Shown: positions 1-10,934, counted from the first letter of the stretch. The stretch: DNA of 17,048 nt from DATGFB01 sp032160545 (GCA_032160545.1 JAVHVN010000029.1:1-17048), one strand, 5' to 3'. Numbers and translations: made by a program. Notes: a model not told the origin generated them from the letters alone.

Positions 1-2
1 CG

Positions 3-866
3 CACCTGCACAGCGGCAAGGTCCGCGACCTGTACCGCATGGCCGACGGCCGGCTGCTCATGGTGGCGAGCGACCGCATCTCTGCCTTCGACCACATCCT
101 GTCGCCGACAATTCCGGACAAGGGCCGAATCCTGACGGCCATGACGGTCTGGTGGTTCGCCCAGCTGGGTGACGTCGTGGCCAACCACCTCATCTCGGTC
201 GACGACCCCCTGATCCCCGCCGCCTGGCTGGGGCGCGCGATGATCTGCAGACCGCTGGACATGCTGCCCGTCGAGGCCGTCGCACGGGGCTACCTCACCG
301 GCTCGGGGCTGGCCGACTACCGGGCCACCGGGGCCGCCTGCGGCGTCGCGTTGCCGCCCGGCCTGCAGGACGGCGACCGGCTGCCCGAGCCGATCTTCAC
401 GCCTGCCACCAAGGCGCAGCTCGGTGAGCACGACGAGAATGTCTCCTACGACGCGGTCGTCGAGATCGTCGGTACCGACGCGGCGGCCCGCGTGCGGGAA
501 CTCACCCTCGAGGTCTACGGGCGCGCCGCCGCGATTGCCGCGCAGCGCGGAATCCTGCTGGCCGACACCAAGTTCGAGTTCGGGCGTGACCCGGGCACTG
601 GTGAGCTCGTCCTCGGTGACGAGGTGCTGACCCCGGACTCCTCCCGGTTCTGGCCTGCCGACCACTGGCAACCCGGGCGCGCTCAGCCGAGCTACGACAA
701 GCAGTACGTGCGCGACTGGCTGACCTCACCCCTGTCGGGCTGGGACCGCGCCGCCGACACATCGCCGCCCCGGCTGCCGGACGACGTCGTCGCCGCCACC
801 CGGTCGCGCTATGTCGAGGCGTACGAGCGCCTCACCGGCCTGCGATTCACCGACTGGCTCGCCTGA
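3..866 (+). CDS. purC: Phosphoribosylaminoimidazole-succinocarboxamide synthase (SAICAR synthetase), 5' end cut by the window
   Basis: Joins CAIR and aspartate using ATP to give SAICAR in de novo purine synthesis; cytoplasmic. The frame is open from base 3 and begins HLHSGKVRDLY, which carries the conserved SGKVRDLY nucleotide-binding start of the family, so the true start lies just upstream and only about 10 residues are missing. The ATG at base 39 is internal to this motif and is not the start. Other family motifs visible are SDRISAFD, DTKFEFG, DEVLTPDSSRFW and YDKQYVRDWL near the C-terminus. About 287 residues are present, against roughly 290-300 for actinobacterial PurC. It is the first gene of the rightward purine block, and purS starts 49 bases after its stop. 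Confidence 0.97.
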   Translation, partial: HLHSGKVRDLYRMADGRLLMVASDRISAFDHILSPTIPDKGRILTAMTVWWFAQLGDVVANHLISVDDPLIPAAWLGRAMICRPLDMLPVEAVARGYLTGSGLADYRATGAACGVALPPGLQDGDRLPEPIFTPATKAQLGEHDENVSYDAVVEIVGTDAAARVRELTLEVYGRAAAIAAQRGILLADTKFEFGRDPGTGELVLGDEVLTPDSSRFWPADHWQPGRAQPSYDKQYVRDWLTSPLSGWDRAADTSPPRLPDDVVAATRSRYVEAYERLTGLRFTDWLA

Positions 867-915
867 CGCCACTAGTCTTGCGACGTCCTTGCCCGCGTAC
901 GAACAGGAGTTGCCG

Positions 916-1149
916 GTGGCCCGCGTGGTGGTCGACGTCGTGCTCAAACCCGAGATCCTCGACCCGCAGGGGCAGGCGATCGTCGGGGCGCTGCGGCGGC
1001 TCGACATCAACGGAGTCACCGACGTGCGGCAGGGCAAGCACTTCGAGCTCGAGGTCGACGACAGCGTCGACGAGCAGACGATCACGCGGCTGGCCGACAC
1101 CCTGCTGGCCAATCCTGTGATCGAGAACTTCACCATCCGGCGCGGCTGA
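916..1149 (+). CDS. purS: FGAM synthase subunit PurS
   Basis: Small subunit that bridges PurQ and PurL in the three-part phosphoribosylformylglycinamidine synthase. The 77-residue product fits the family length of about 80, with the typical VVVDVVLKPEILDPQG start, a GVTDVRQGKHFEL core and an NPVIENFTI end. The GTG at 916 is chosen because AGGAG lies at 905-909 with a six-base gap and the family's N-terminus begins there. The frame stays open upstream into purC, but that extension is not PurS-like. A TAGTCT box at 873-878, just past the purC stop, could be the -10 of an extra promoter (inference). purQ follows after 44 bases. Confidence 0.96.
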   Translation: MARVVVDVVLKPEILDPQGQAIVGALRRLDINGVTDVRQGKHFELEVDDSVDEQTITRLADTLLANPVIENFTIRRG

Positions 1150-1181
1150 CGGCGCAGCCCGGGTCGGCCCGTCGCGGCCGG

Positions 1182-1187
1182 TAGCCT
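1182..1187 (+). promoter_or_regulatory. Candidate -10 box of a leaderless purQ promoter
   Basis: TAGCCT (TANNNT) ends exactly six bases before the purQ GTG at 1194. This is the spacing of actinobacterial leaderless genes, in which transcription starts at the start codon. purQ has no recognisable Shine-Dalgarno sequence, which fits. No good -35 box is visible. purQ could instead simply be read through from purS. Confidence 0.4.
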
Positions 1188-1193
1188 TGACGC

Positions 1194-1861
1194 GTGCCGC
1201 CACGCATCGGAGTCGTCACCTTTCCCGGCAGCCTGGACGACCGTGACGCGGCGCGAGCCGTGCGGTTCGCCGGCGCCGAGGCAGTCCCGCTCTGGCACGC
1301 CGACACGTCGTTGCATGACGTCGAGGCCGTGATCCTGCCGGGCGGCTTCTCCTACGGCGACTACCTGCGCGCCGGAGCGATCGCGCGCTTCTCGCCGGTC
1401 ATGGAGTCCGTCATCGCCGCGGCCAACGACGGCCTGCCGGTGCTGGGCATCTGCAACGGCTTCCAGGTGCTCTGCGAGGCACACCTGCTGCCCGGCGCGC
1501 TGCAGGGCAACGCGGCCCGCCGGTTCGTCTGCAAGGAGCAGCTGCTGCGCATCGAGAACACCGCGACGCCGTGGACGAGCGGCTACCGGCCCGGCCAGGA
1601 GGTCGTGATCCCGATCAAGAACATGGACGGCTGCTACGTGGCGGACGAGCGCACCCTCGACGAGCTCGAGTCGAGCGGCCGCGTCGTCGCCCGCTACCTC
1701 GACGGCAACCCCAACGGCAGCTATCGCGACATCGCGGGCGTGTGCAACGCCGCGGGCAACGTGGTCGGCCTGATGCCGCACCCCGAGCACGCGATCGACG
1801 CGCTCACCGGGCCGGGCACCGACGGGCTCGGCTTCTTCCTCAGCTTCACGGGCGTCGCCGC

Positions 1862-1865
<4 letters not shown>
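1194..1865 (+). CDS. purQ: FGAM synthase, glutaminase subunit PurQ
   Basis: Class I glutamine amidotransferase that frees ammonia from glutamine for PurL in FGAM synthesis. The product has 223 residues, the normal PurQ length. The start reads MPPRIGVVTFPGS, the usual N-terminal strand and loop. The nucleophile is Cys87 in the LGICNGFQ elbow, and the catalytic His/Glu pair is His196 and Glu198 in MPHPEHA; the oxyanion strand LPGGFSYGDYLRAGA is at about 48-62. The start is GTG without a visible ribosome-binding site, preceded by a TANNNT box that suggests leaderless translation. Its last bases overlap the purL start by four (GTGA), so the two are probably translationally coupled. Confidence 0.97.
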
Positions 1866-4156
<2,291 letters not shown>

Positions 4157-4162
4157 CCGACG

Positions 4163-4924
4163 GTGACCGATAGCGGCCTGCAGGCACTGCGTGCCCAAGG
4201 TGAGCACATCAGCGCGTGGCTCGCCCAGCTCGACGAGCACAGGTTCGCGCAACCGTCCGCGCTGCCCGGGTGGGACCTGCGGATGCTCACCGCGCACGTC
4301 GCGCTCGTCTTCGAAGGCAGCCTTCTGGGGCTGACGACCCCGACCACCGCGCCGGCCGTGTCGGTCGCCGAGTACGTGAGCCGGTACCGACGCGACGTCG
4401 CGCAGATCGTCGAGGCGACCGACAGGATCGCCGGCGACCGATCGCCACGGGAGCTCGTGGCCGCGGTACGCGCCGCCGTCGCCGGCCTTCCCGTCGAGCT
4501 GCCGCCGCATCGCAGGGTGATCGGCGCTCGCGGCCCGATCGCGATCCGGGACTGGGTGCACACCCGACTCGTCGAGGCGATCGTGCACTCGGACGACCTG
4601 ACCCGGTCAGTGCCCGAGCTGCCCCCGGTTGCGCTCGAGCCGGCCGCGCTGGCGCAGGCGGTGCGGACGCTCGCCGAGATCTTCGCCGCACGCGCGCCTG
4701 GCCGCTCGGTCGAGGTGCGCGTGCCGCCGTTCGTCGCGGTGCAGGCCGTCGAAGGGCCCCGACACACCCGCGGCACCCCGCCCAACGTCGTCGAGATGGA
4801 CCCACTGACCTGGGTGCGGGTGGCGGGTGGCCGCGTCGAGTTCGCCGCGGCGACGGCCGACGGGCGCGTCCGGGCAAGCGGCCTGCGTGCCGACCTGACG
4901 CCTTACCTTCCCGTACTCGGTTGA
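4163..4924 (+). CDS. Mycothiol-dependent maleylpyruvate isomerase (DinB)-fold protein with sterol-carrier-like C-terminal domain
   Basis: A 253-residue protein. The N-terminal half resembles the MDMPI/DinB-2 four-helix fold: LPGWDLRMLTAHV followed later by RDWVHTRLVEAIVHSDDL. The metal triad pattern of that fold appears kept as His45, Glu138 and His142 (E-x3-H). The C-terminal part, about 165-250 (RSVEVRVPPFVAVQ, GTPPNVVEMDPLTWVRVAGG, ending LRADLTPYLPVLG), resembles the bacterial SCP-type lipid/thiol-carrier domain seen with this fold. The substrate is unknown. Its place six bases after purL and just before purF is a known actinobacterial arrangement, so it is probably co-transcribed. No ribosome-binding site is visible; the GTG start depends on spacing and homology. 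Confidence 0.82.
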   Translation: MTDSGLQALRAQGEHISAWLAQLDEHRFAQPSALPGWDLRMLTAHVALVFEGSLLGLTTPTTAPAVSVAEYVSRYRRDVAQIVEATDRIAGDRSPRELVAAVRAAVAGLPVELPPHRRVIGARGPIAIRDWVHTRLVEAIVHSDDLTRSVPELPPVALEPAALAQAVRTLAEIFAARAPGRSVEVRVPPFVAVQAVEGPRHTRGTPPNVVEMDPLTWVRVAGGRVEFAAATADGRVRASGLRADLTPYLPVLG

Positions 4925-4928
4925 CCCG

Positions 4929-4934
4929 TACACT
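4929..4934 (+). promoter_or_regulatory. Candidate -10 box of a leaderless purF promoter
   Basis: TACACT (TANNNT) is followed by exactly six bases and then the purF GTG at 4941, the same geometry as in front of purQ. There is no Shine-Dalgarno sequence before purF. The box lies just past the stop of the preceding gene, so purF and purM could have a promoter separate from purSQL. No convincing -35 is seen. Confidence 0.45.
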
Positions 4935-4940
4935 GCAGAT

Positions 4941-6441
4941 GTGGCGACCAGAGGCGATGGCCGACTGACGCACGATCTCCTTCCCGGTGAGAAAGGCCCG
5001 CAGGACGCTTGTGGGGTCTTCGGGGTCTGGGCCCCTGGCGAACAGGTGGCCAAGCTCACCTACTTCGGGCTCTACGCGCTGCAGCACCGCGGCCAGGAGG
5101 CCGCCGGCATGGCAGTCAGCGACGGCTCGTCGCTCCTGGTCTACAAGGACCTCGGGCTGGTGTCGCAGGTCTTCGACGAGGCGACCCTCGCCACCCTGCA
5201 GGGCCACATCGCGGTGGGCCACACGCGCTACTCCACCACCGGGTCGACGACCTGGGAGAACGCACAGCCGAGCTTCCGCACCACGTCCACCGGCTCGGGA
5301 CTCGCGCTCGGCCACAACGGCAATCTGGTCAACACCGCCGACCTCGCCGACGAGGCGCGTGCCCTCGGCATCCTCAACAACGGCCTCGGCCGGGGCGCCA
5401 CCAGCGACTCCGACCTGCTGACCGCGCTGCTCGCGGCCCGCCCGGACGTCTCGATCGAGCAGGCGGCCATGGACGTGCTGCCCCGGCTGCGAGGCGCGTT
5501 CTCACTCGTCTTCATGGACGAGCACACGCTGTACGCCGCCCGTGACGCGCAGGGGGTGCATCCGCTCGTCCTCGGCCGTCTCGAGCGCGGCTGGATCATC
5601 ACCTCCGAGACCGCTGCTCTCGACATCGTCGGTGCGAGTTTCGTGCGCGAGATCGAACCTGGCGAGCTGGTGACGATCGACGCCGACGGCCTGCGCTCCC
5701 AGCACTTCGCCGCAGCCGAGCCCAAGGGCTGCCTCTTCGAGTACGTCTACCTCGCTCGCCCCGACACGACGATCGCCGGGCGCAGCGTGCACTCGACGCG
5801 GGTCGAGGTCGGCCGCCGCCTCGCGAAGGAGCACCCGGTCGAGGCCGATCTCGTCATCCCGGTGCCCGAGTCGGGCACTCCCGCGGCGATCGGGTTCGCC
5901 GAGGCGTCCGGCATCCCGTACGGCCTCGGCCTGGTCAAGAACTCCTACGTCGGGCGCACCTTCATCCAGCCGTCGCAGACGATCCGCCAGCTCGGCATCC
6001 GGCTCAAGCTCAACCCGTTGCGCGATGTCATCCGCGGCAAGCGCCTGGTCGTGGTCGACGACTCCATCGTGCGTGGCAACACCCAGCGCGCCCTCGTCCG
6101 AATGCTTCGGGAGGCCGGCGCGCTCGAGGTGCACGTGCGGATCTCCTCGCCGCCGATCAAGTGGCCGTGCTTCTACGGCATCGACTTCGCGTCCAAGGCA
6201 GAACTCGCGGCGAACGGCCTCGACAACGAGGGCATCCGCGCCTCGATCGGCTCGGACTCCCTGGGCTACGTCAGCCTCGAGGGGCTGATCGCGGCGAGCG
6301 AGCAGCCGAAGAGCCGGCTGTGCCGGGCCTGCTTCGACGGCGAGTACCCGATCCCGCTGCCCGAGATCGTCGGCAAGCACGTCCTCGAGGGCATCGAGAA
6401 GTCGGTGTCCGGACGGCCGCCCGAGCAGGTACAGAGCGTCG

Positions 6442-6470
<29 letters not shown>
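4941..6470 (+). CDS. purF: Amidophosphoribosyltransferase (glutamine PRPP amidotransferase)
   Basis: First committed step of purine synthesis: PRPP plus glutamine gives phosphoribosylamine. The protein has 509 residues. The N-terminal Ntn-hydrolase domain starts at Cys24 in QDACGVFGVW, so a 23-residue propeptide must be cleaved to free the catalytic Cys. The phosphoribosyltransferase PRPP loop is VVVDDSIVRGNT, with VVDDS at about 371-375. Cys264, Cys410, Cys461 and Cys464 (in CLFEY, WPCFYGID and CRAC) match the four ligands of the [4Fe-4S] cluster in Bacillus-type PurF. Allosteric purine inhibition is expected from the family. The GTG start is preceded by a leaderless-type TANNNT box. The end overlaps the predicted purM start. 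Confidence 0.97.
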
Positions 6471-7539
<1,069 letters not shown>

Positions 7540-7667
7540 CGGCCCTCGACTGGCCCGTCAGGCATCGGCACGGACCCCGCCGGCGAGAGCCGGAGATCTC
7601 GGACGAGTACGGACGTACCGTCGCCCACAGGGACATTCCCTGCCATCCGGGTGGGAGCATTGCTGGC

Positions 7668-7687
7668 ACGTAACCTACGGGTTACGT
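7668..7687. terminator. Hairpin between convergent purM and DUF3073 genes, probable two-way terminator
   Basis: ACGTAACC and GGTTACGT form a perfect 8-bp stem around TACG. On the plus-strand RNA this is a C(UACG)G loop, one of the very stable tetraloops. It lies 24 bases past the stop of the leftward DUF3073 gene and about 130 bases past purM. No U-run follows on either strand, as is common in high-GC actinobacteria. Two smaller hairpins precede it on the plus strand: CCGGC-GAGA-GCCGG at 7580-7593 and CAGGGA-CAT-TCCCTG at 7628-7642. The palindrome could instead be a protein-binding site. Confidence 0.5.
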
Positions 7688-7710
7688 ACGGATGTCCGAA
7701 AAGTAGGGGC

Positions 7711-7920
7711 TCACCGGCCCGGCGCGGCCCAGTCGTCCTCGGGGTGCTCGTCCTCGTCCTCGTCGTCGTCGGCAAAGCCGTTCGACGCGACAGTGTCGGT
7801 ATAGGAGTGCGCCGAACCGCCCAGTTCGCGCTGAAGCGCGTCCAGATCGGTAGATCGGGAGTTGTACTTCAGCTCCCGGGCGACTTTCTGCTGCTTTGCT
7901 TTGGCACGGCCGCGCCCCAT
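7711..7920 (-). CDS. DUF3073 family small protein
   Basis: A 69-residue protein with a basic start (MGRGRAKAKQQKVARELKY), a central TDLDALQRELGG helix-like segment and a very acidic tail (ADDDEDEDEHPEDD). This is the layout of the actinobacterial DUF3073 family, typically found beside purM. Its function is unknown; the basic head and acidic tail would suit nucleic-acid or protein contact, but that is a guess. On the minus strand GAGGGGG lies seven bases before the ATG, supporting the start. It runs towards purM and away from bldC, so it shares an intergenic promoter region with bldC. Confidence 0.9.
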   Translation of the reverse strand: MGRGRAKAKQQKVARELKYNSRSTDLDALQRELGGSAHSYTDTVASNGFADDDEDEDEHPEDDWAAPGR

Positions 7921-8062
7921 GGCTCGACCCCCTCGCTCACACGGTCATCCGGCAGGGATCGGGAGAGCCGCTCCACCGGGAAAGTTGGCATCGTCGTGTC
8001 GCAAGCCTACCTCGCAGCGCACGACTGCCGCACATGGCCCATCGATGTCCTGAACTGACCGT

Positions 8063-8086
8063 TTTGGGCGGTCCAAATCGCCCAAA
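8063..8086. promoter_or_regulatory. 8-bp inverted repeat upstream of bldC, possible operator
   Basis: TTTGGGCG and CGCCCAAA are exact inverse complements around the 8 bases GTCCAAAT. The spacer contains CCAAA, which can also pair with TTTGG of the left arm, giving an alternative shorter hairpin. It lies 145 bases before bldC and is flanked by AT-rich sequence, so an operator for a dimeric regulator is possible. No known binding consensus is claimed. Confidence 0.35.
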
Positions 8087-8207
8087 TATCGGGTCCGACA
8101 GCATCCTGCCTGGCATAGAGTGGACACTTGTCCGGTCCCCATAGGCGATTGTTCGGGCCCTAGGCATACTTGCTCAGGCAACGCGGAACAGGACCCGCGT
8201 GACTATT

Positions 8208-8221
8208 CCCCTGAAGGGGGG
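8208..8221 (+). promoter_or_regulatory. Hairpin covering the bldC ribosome-binding site
   Basis: CCCC-TGAA-GGGG can fold, with the G-run AAGGGGGG (8214-8221) being the only Shine-Dalgarno-like sequence before the bldC ATG (9 bases away). Pairing would hide part of that site. Just upstream, 8181-8200 forms another 6-bp stem. Together they suggest a structured leader. Confidence 0.35.
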
Positions 8222-8230
8222 CAACCAGCG

Positions 8231-8443
8231 ATGACGACTCCTCGTCAACGTCCGGATTCTGAGCCTCTGCTGACCCCGTCCGAGGTCGCGACGCTGTTCC
8301 GCGTCGACCCAAAGACCGTCACCCGCTGGGCCAAGGCCGGCAAGCTGACCTCGATCCGCACGCTCGGCGGCCACCGCCGCTACCGCGAGTCCGAGGTTCG
8401 GTCCCTGCTCGACGGCAACACCAACGCCACGGTGAGCGCCTGA
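8231..8443 (+). CDS. bldC: BldC-family MerR-type DNA-binding regulator
   Basis: A 70-residue protein nearly all taken up by one winged helix-turn-helix: LLTPSEVATLFRVDPKTVTR (13-32), WAKAGKLTSI, then the wing RTLGGHRRYRESEVRSLL. This is almost identical to Streptomyces BldC, which binds direct repeats cooperatively and holds back the switch from vegetative growth to sporulation. Length matches the family (about 68). The ATG at 8231 is chosen for the family length and the G-rich ribosome-binding site; the frame continues upstream without similarity. It is monocistronic, with a strong hairpin downstream. In non-sporulating actinobacteria its role is less clear. Confidence 0.95.
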   Translation: MTTPRQRPDSEPLLTPSEVATLFRVDPKTVTRWAKAGKLTSIRTLGGHRRYRESEVRSLLDGNTNATVSA

Positions 8444-8471
8444 CCCACCCGGCTGCGCCGCAGCTCGACAA

Positions 8472-8517
8472 CGACGCCGCTCCGACCCGTCCCAGGACGC
8501 GGTTCGGGGCGGCGTTG
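8472..8517 (+). terminator. Hairpin terminator after bldC
   Basis: The arms 8474-8485 (ACGCCGCTCCGA) and 8504-8515 (TCGGGGCGGCGT) pair over 12 bases with one G-U wobble. The stem can extend to 14 pairs at 8472/8517. The loop is 18 bases. It lies 28 bases past the bldC stop. No clear U-run follows, as is usual for GC-rich actinobacterial terminators. Confidence 0.6.
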
Positions 8518-8575
8518 CTGCGTTCAGGGCTAGGCCCGGCGGGGTACACCTGGGGCCGGTGCGCGTACCGAAAAT

Positions 8576-8634
8576 AGTTGTACGGCGCAATTACTTGCAT
8601 GTATGGTGCATCTAAATGCGTGCTTCATACAACT
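8576..8634 (+). promoter_or_regulatory. Promoter/operator region of the marR-transporter unit
   Basis: AGTTGTA at 8576-8582 and its exact inverse TACAACT at 8628-8634 flank an AT-rich core. Within it TGTATG (8600-8605) and CATACA (8626-8631) are also inverse, and GCAT-CTAA-ATGC forms a small palindrome at 8609-8620. TTGTAC (8578-8583) with TATGGT (8602-8607), an 18-base spacing, could be -35 and -10. MarR proteins usually repress their own operon through such palindromes, so autoregulation is likely; the exact site is not proven. Confidence 0.45.
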
Positions 8635-8650
8635 TTTCTCGGGAGTCCCG

Positions 8651-9169
8651 GTGAGCACATCGAGCAAGGCGCCGCCACGCGCTGAGGTCGCTGCCGTCGC
8701 CGACACCATCGTCGAGCTGATGCGCTCCTTCACGCGGGTGCGGTCCCGGCTGCTCGCAGCGGCCGAGCACGACGTCGAGTGGTCGGCCCACGTACTGCTG
8801 CGCGCACTCGCCATGGACGGTCCGATGCGGGCGGGCGCGCTGGCCGAGCGGGTCGCATCCGACCCGTCGACCGTGAGCCGCCAGGTCGCCGCCCTCGTCA
8901 AGGAGGGCCTGATCGAGCGACGCGCCGACCCCGTGGACGGCCGCGCCGCGCTGCTGGTTCCGACGGAGAGGGCCGACGCCGTCATCCGTGAGCACAGCCA
9001 GCTCCGGATGCAGCACTTCGCCGGGATGCTCGAGGAGTGGAGCGACCGCGATCTGCAGCGCTTCGCGGCGCTGCTCGAGCGCTTCACCCGTGACTACGAG
9101 AACTCGAACAAGGACTGGCTGATCGAGCGGGTCGCGCCCAAGCCGAACGCAACCGAAGGGAACACCTGA
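8651..9169 (+). CDS. MarR-family transcriptional regulator
   Basis: A 172-residue protein with the MarR winged helix: a helical dimer start (AVADTIVELMRSFTRVRSRL), then DGPMRAGALAERVASDPSTV and SRQVAALVKEGLIERRADP (about 56-94), where the recognition helix leads into the wing DPVDGRAALLVPT. The GTG at 8651 has GGGAG five bases upstream. An ATG at 8603 in the same frame would put the promoter palindromes inside the gene and is rejected. The stop shares one base with the transporter ATG, so both are made together. By family analogy it is a repressor released by a small ligand that the transporter exports; the ligand is unknown. Confidence 0.92.
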   Translation: MSTSSKAPPRAEVAAVADTIVELMRSFTRVRSRLLAAAEHDVEWSAHVLLRALAMDGPMRAGALAERVASDPSTVSRQVAALVKEGLIERRADPVDGRAALLVPTERADAVIREHSQLRMQHFAGMLEEWSDRDLQRFAALLERFTRDYENSNKDWLIERVAPKPNATEGNT

Positions 9170-10860
9170 TGTCCGCCCCATCCTCCGACGCGGCAACGCC
9201 GTCCTCCGCCCGAGGCGCCACGGCGGTCCATGACGAGTCGGCGGGCCTGACCCACAAGCAGATCATGACGATCCTGTCCGGCCTGATCCTCGGCATGTTC
9301 CTCGCCGCGCTCGACCAGACGATCGTCTCGACCGCGATCCGCACCATCGGTGACGATCTGCACGGCCTGTCGATCCAGGCCTGGGTGACGACGGCGTTCC
9401 TGATCACCTCGACGATCGCGACCCCGTTGTTCGGCAAGCTGTCGGACATCTATGGCCGCAAGCCGCTGTTCATGGCCGCCATCACGATCTTCATCGCCGG
9501 GTCGGCGCTGTGCGGGTTGTCGCAGTCGATGTACATGCTGGCCGCATTCCGCGCGTTCCAGGGCATCGGCGCCGGCGGGCTGTTCCCGCTCGCGCTCGCG
9601 ATCATCGGCGACATCATCCCGCCGCGTGAGCGCGCCCGGTACCAGGGCTACTTCATGGCGGTCTTCGCGACGGCGTCAGTCCTCGGCCCCGTCGTCGGCG
9701 GGTTCTTCGCGGGACAGGCGCGCATTCTCGGTGTCTCCGGCTGGCGCTGGATTTTCTACATCAACGTGCCGATCGGCGTCGTCGCGCTGTTCGTCGTCAT
9801 GCGGGTACTGCAGCTCGACCACCACCGGCGCAACCATCGCATCGACTGGAACGGTGCCGCCGCGCTCGTCCTCACCCTCGTCCCGTGGCTGATCGTTGCC
9901 GAGCAGGGTCGGGTGTGGGGCTGGGGTTCTGCCGGCTCGTTCGCCTGCTACTTGCTCGGTGCGCTCGGCCTCGTCGCGTTCCTCTTCGCCGAGTCGCGCG
10001 CCGGTGACGACGCGTTGCTGCCGCTTCGGCTGTTCCGCGGCCGGGTGTTCAGCATCGGCTCCATCCAGTCGTTCATCGTCGGTGCCGGAATGTTCGGTGG
10101 CATGATCTCGATCCCGCTGTACCTGCAGATCGTCAAGGGCGCATCGCCGACCAAGTCCGGTCTGCTCCTGCTGCCGCTCGTCGGAGGCATCATGGCGGCC
10201 TCGCTGCTTGCCGGCCAGGTCACCTCACGGACGGGCCGGTACAAGATCTTCCCGGTGATCGGATGTGCCCTCCTCGTCGCGGGGATGGGACTGCTGACCC
10301 AGGTCGGTGCCGACACCGCGCTGTGGCAGACCGACGTCTACATGCTCGTGTTCGGCGCGGGCCTCGGGATGAACATGCAGACCCTGGTACTCGCGATGCA
10401 GAACGCGGTCGACCCGCGCGACATGGGAGTGGCCACCTCGGCGGTGACGTTCTTCCGCCAGGTCGGCGGCTCGCTGGGCACCGCGGTGTTCCTGTCCATC
10501 CTGTTCACACGGGCCGCGGCCAACATTCCGACCGAGCTCGCAAAGTCCCATGTGCAGCTGCCGCCCGGTACGACCTTCAACCTGAACGACACGAGCGGCC
10601 TGGCGAAACTGCCGCCGTCGGTTCAGCACCCGATCCTGGTCGGCTTCTCCAACGCGATGGACACGGTGTTCCTCGTCGGCGCGTGCGTGCTCGTCATTGC
10701 GTTCATCACCGCGTTGCTGCTGCCCGAGGTGCCGCTGCGCACGCAGTCCGGGTTGCAAGCGGCGCGCTCGGCAGCCGCGGCGCGCGGCGCCGAGGACCCG
10801 GGCCGCGCCACGCACGACGCCGAGACCGGCGGATCGGTGCGGACCGCGCCGGGCGGCTGA
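9169..10860 (+). CDS. MFS transporter, DHA2 (14-TM, EmrB/QacA-like) drug efflux type
   Basis: A 563-residue inner-membrane proton-driven exporter. TM1 carries LDQTIVSTAIRTI with Asp49, the D-site motif of the DHA2 family. Motif A is GKLSDIYGRKP at 89-99. Motif C, which marks exporters, is LGPVVGGFF at about 172-180. Fourteen hydrophobic segments can be counted. A roughly 50-residue outer loop precedes the last TM, and the tail (about 525-563) is soluble and Ala/Gly/Arg-rich. The ATG at 9169 has GAAGGG eight bases upstream and overlaps the marR stop by one base (TGATG). Substrate unknown; with marR it looks like an inducible resistance or metabolite-export unit. Confidence 0.93.
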   Translation: MSAPSSDAATPSSARGATAVHDESAGLTHKQIMTILSGLILGMFLAALDQTIVSTAIRTIGDDLHGLSIQAWVTTAFLITSTIATPLFGKLSDIYGRKPLFMAAITIFIAGSALCGLSQSMYMLAAFRAFQGIGAGGLFPLALAIIGDIIPPRERARYQGYFMAVFATASVLGPVVGGFFAGQARILGVSGWRWIFYINVPIGVVALFVVMRVLQLDHHRRNHRIDWNGAAALVLTLVPWLIVAEQGRVWGWGSAGSFACYLLGALGLVAFLFAESRAGDDALLPLRLFRGRVFSIGSIQSFIVGAGMFGGMISIPLYLQIVKGASPTKSGLLLLPLVGGIMAASLLAGQVTSRTGRYKIFPVIGCALLVAGMGLLTQVGADTALWQTDVYMLVFGAGLGMNMQTLVLAMQNAVDPRDMGVATSAVTFFRQVGGSLGTAVFLSILFTRAAANIPTELAKSHVQLPPGTTFNLNDTSGLAKLPPSVQHPILVGFSNAMDTVFLVGACVLVIAFITALLLPEVPLRTQSGLQAARSAAAARGAEDPGRATHDAETGGSVRTAPGG

Positions 10861-10875
10861 CCCGCACCAAACCCT

Positions 10876-10934
10876 CCGTGATCAAGAGATCAGTTGAGTC
10901 GACATTCGACCTAGCTGATCTCTTGATCAAGGGG
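10876..10934. terminator. Long inverted repeat between convergent genes, probable two-way terminator
   Basis: TGATCAAGAGATCAG (10879-10893) and CTGATCTCTTGATCA (10915-10929) are perfect 15-base inverse complements around a 21-base loop. After one mismatch the outer bases CCTCC and GGGGA partly continue the stem. It lies 18 bases after the transporter stop and about 50 bases past the stop of the leftward 207-aa gene, so it can stop transcription from both sides. The arms are much less GC-rich than the surroundings and each contains the palindrome TGATCA, so a dispersed repeat element is another possibility. Confidence 0.65.

Larger units (their letters stand above)
7921..8230. other. Divergent intergenic region between the DUF3073 gene and bldC
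   Basis: 310 bases with no credible gene. It must hold the DUF3073 promoter (leftward) and the bldC promoter (rightward). Candidate -10 boxes are AGCCTA at 8004-8009 (TAGGCT on the minus strand) and TAGAGT at 8116-8121 on the plus strand with CCGACA at 8095-8100 as a weak -35. It contains three inverted repeats: 8063-8086, 8181-8200 (ACGCGG around 8 bases then CCGCGT) and 8208-8221. Open frames here lack ribosome-binding sites and homology. Confidence 0.6.

Noticed and set aside
1571..1861. Upstream in-frame extension of purL
   Set aside because: It runs inside purQ in another frame and reads as Arg-rich noise. The purL family start matches the GTG at 1862.
8603..8650. ATG at 8603 as an alternative start of the marR gene
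   Set aside because: It would place the promoter-like palindromes in coding sequence and has no ribosome-binding site; the GTG at 8651 does.
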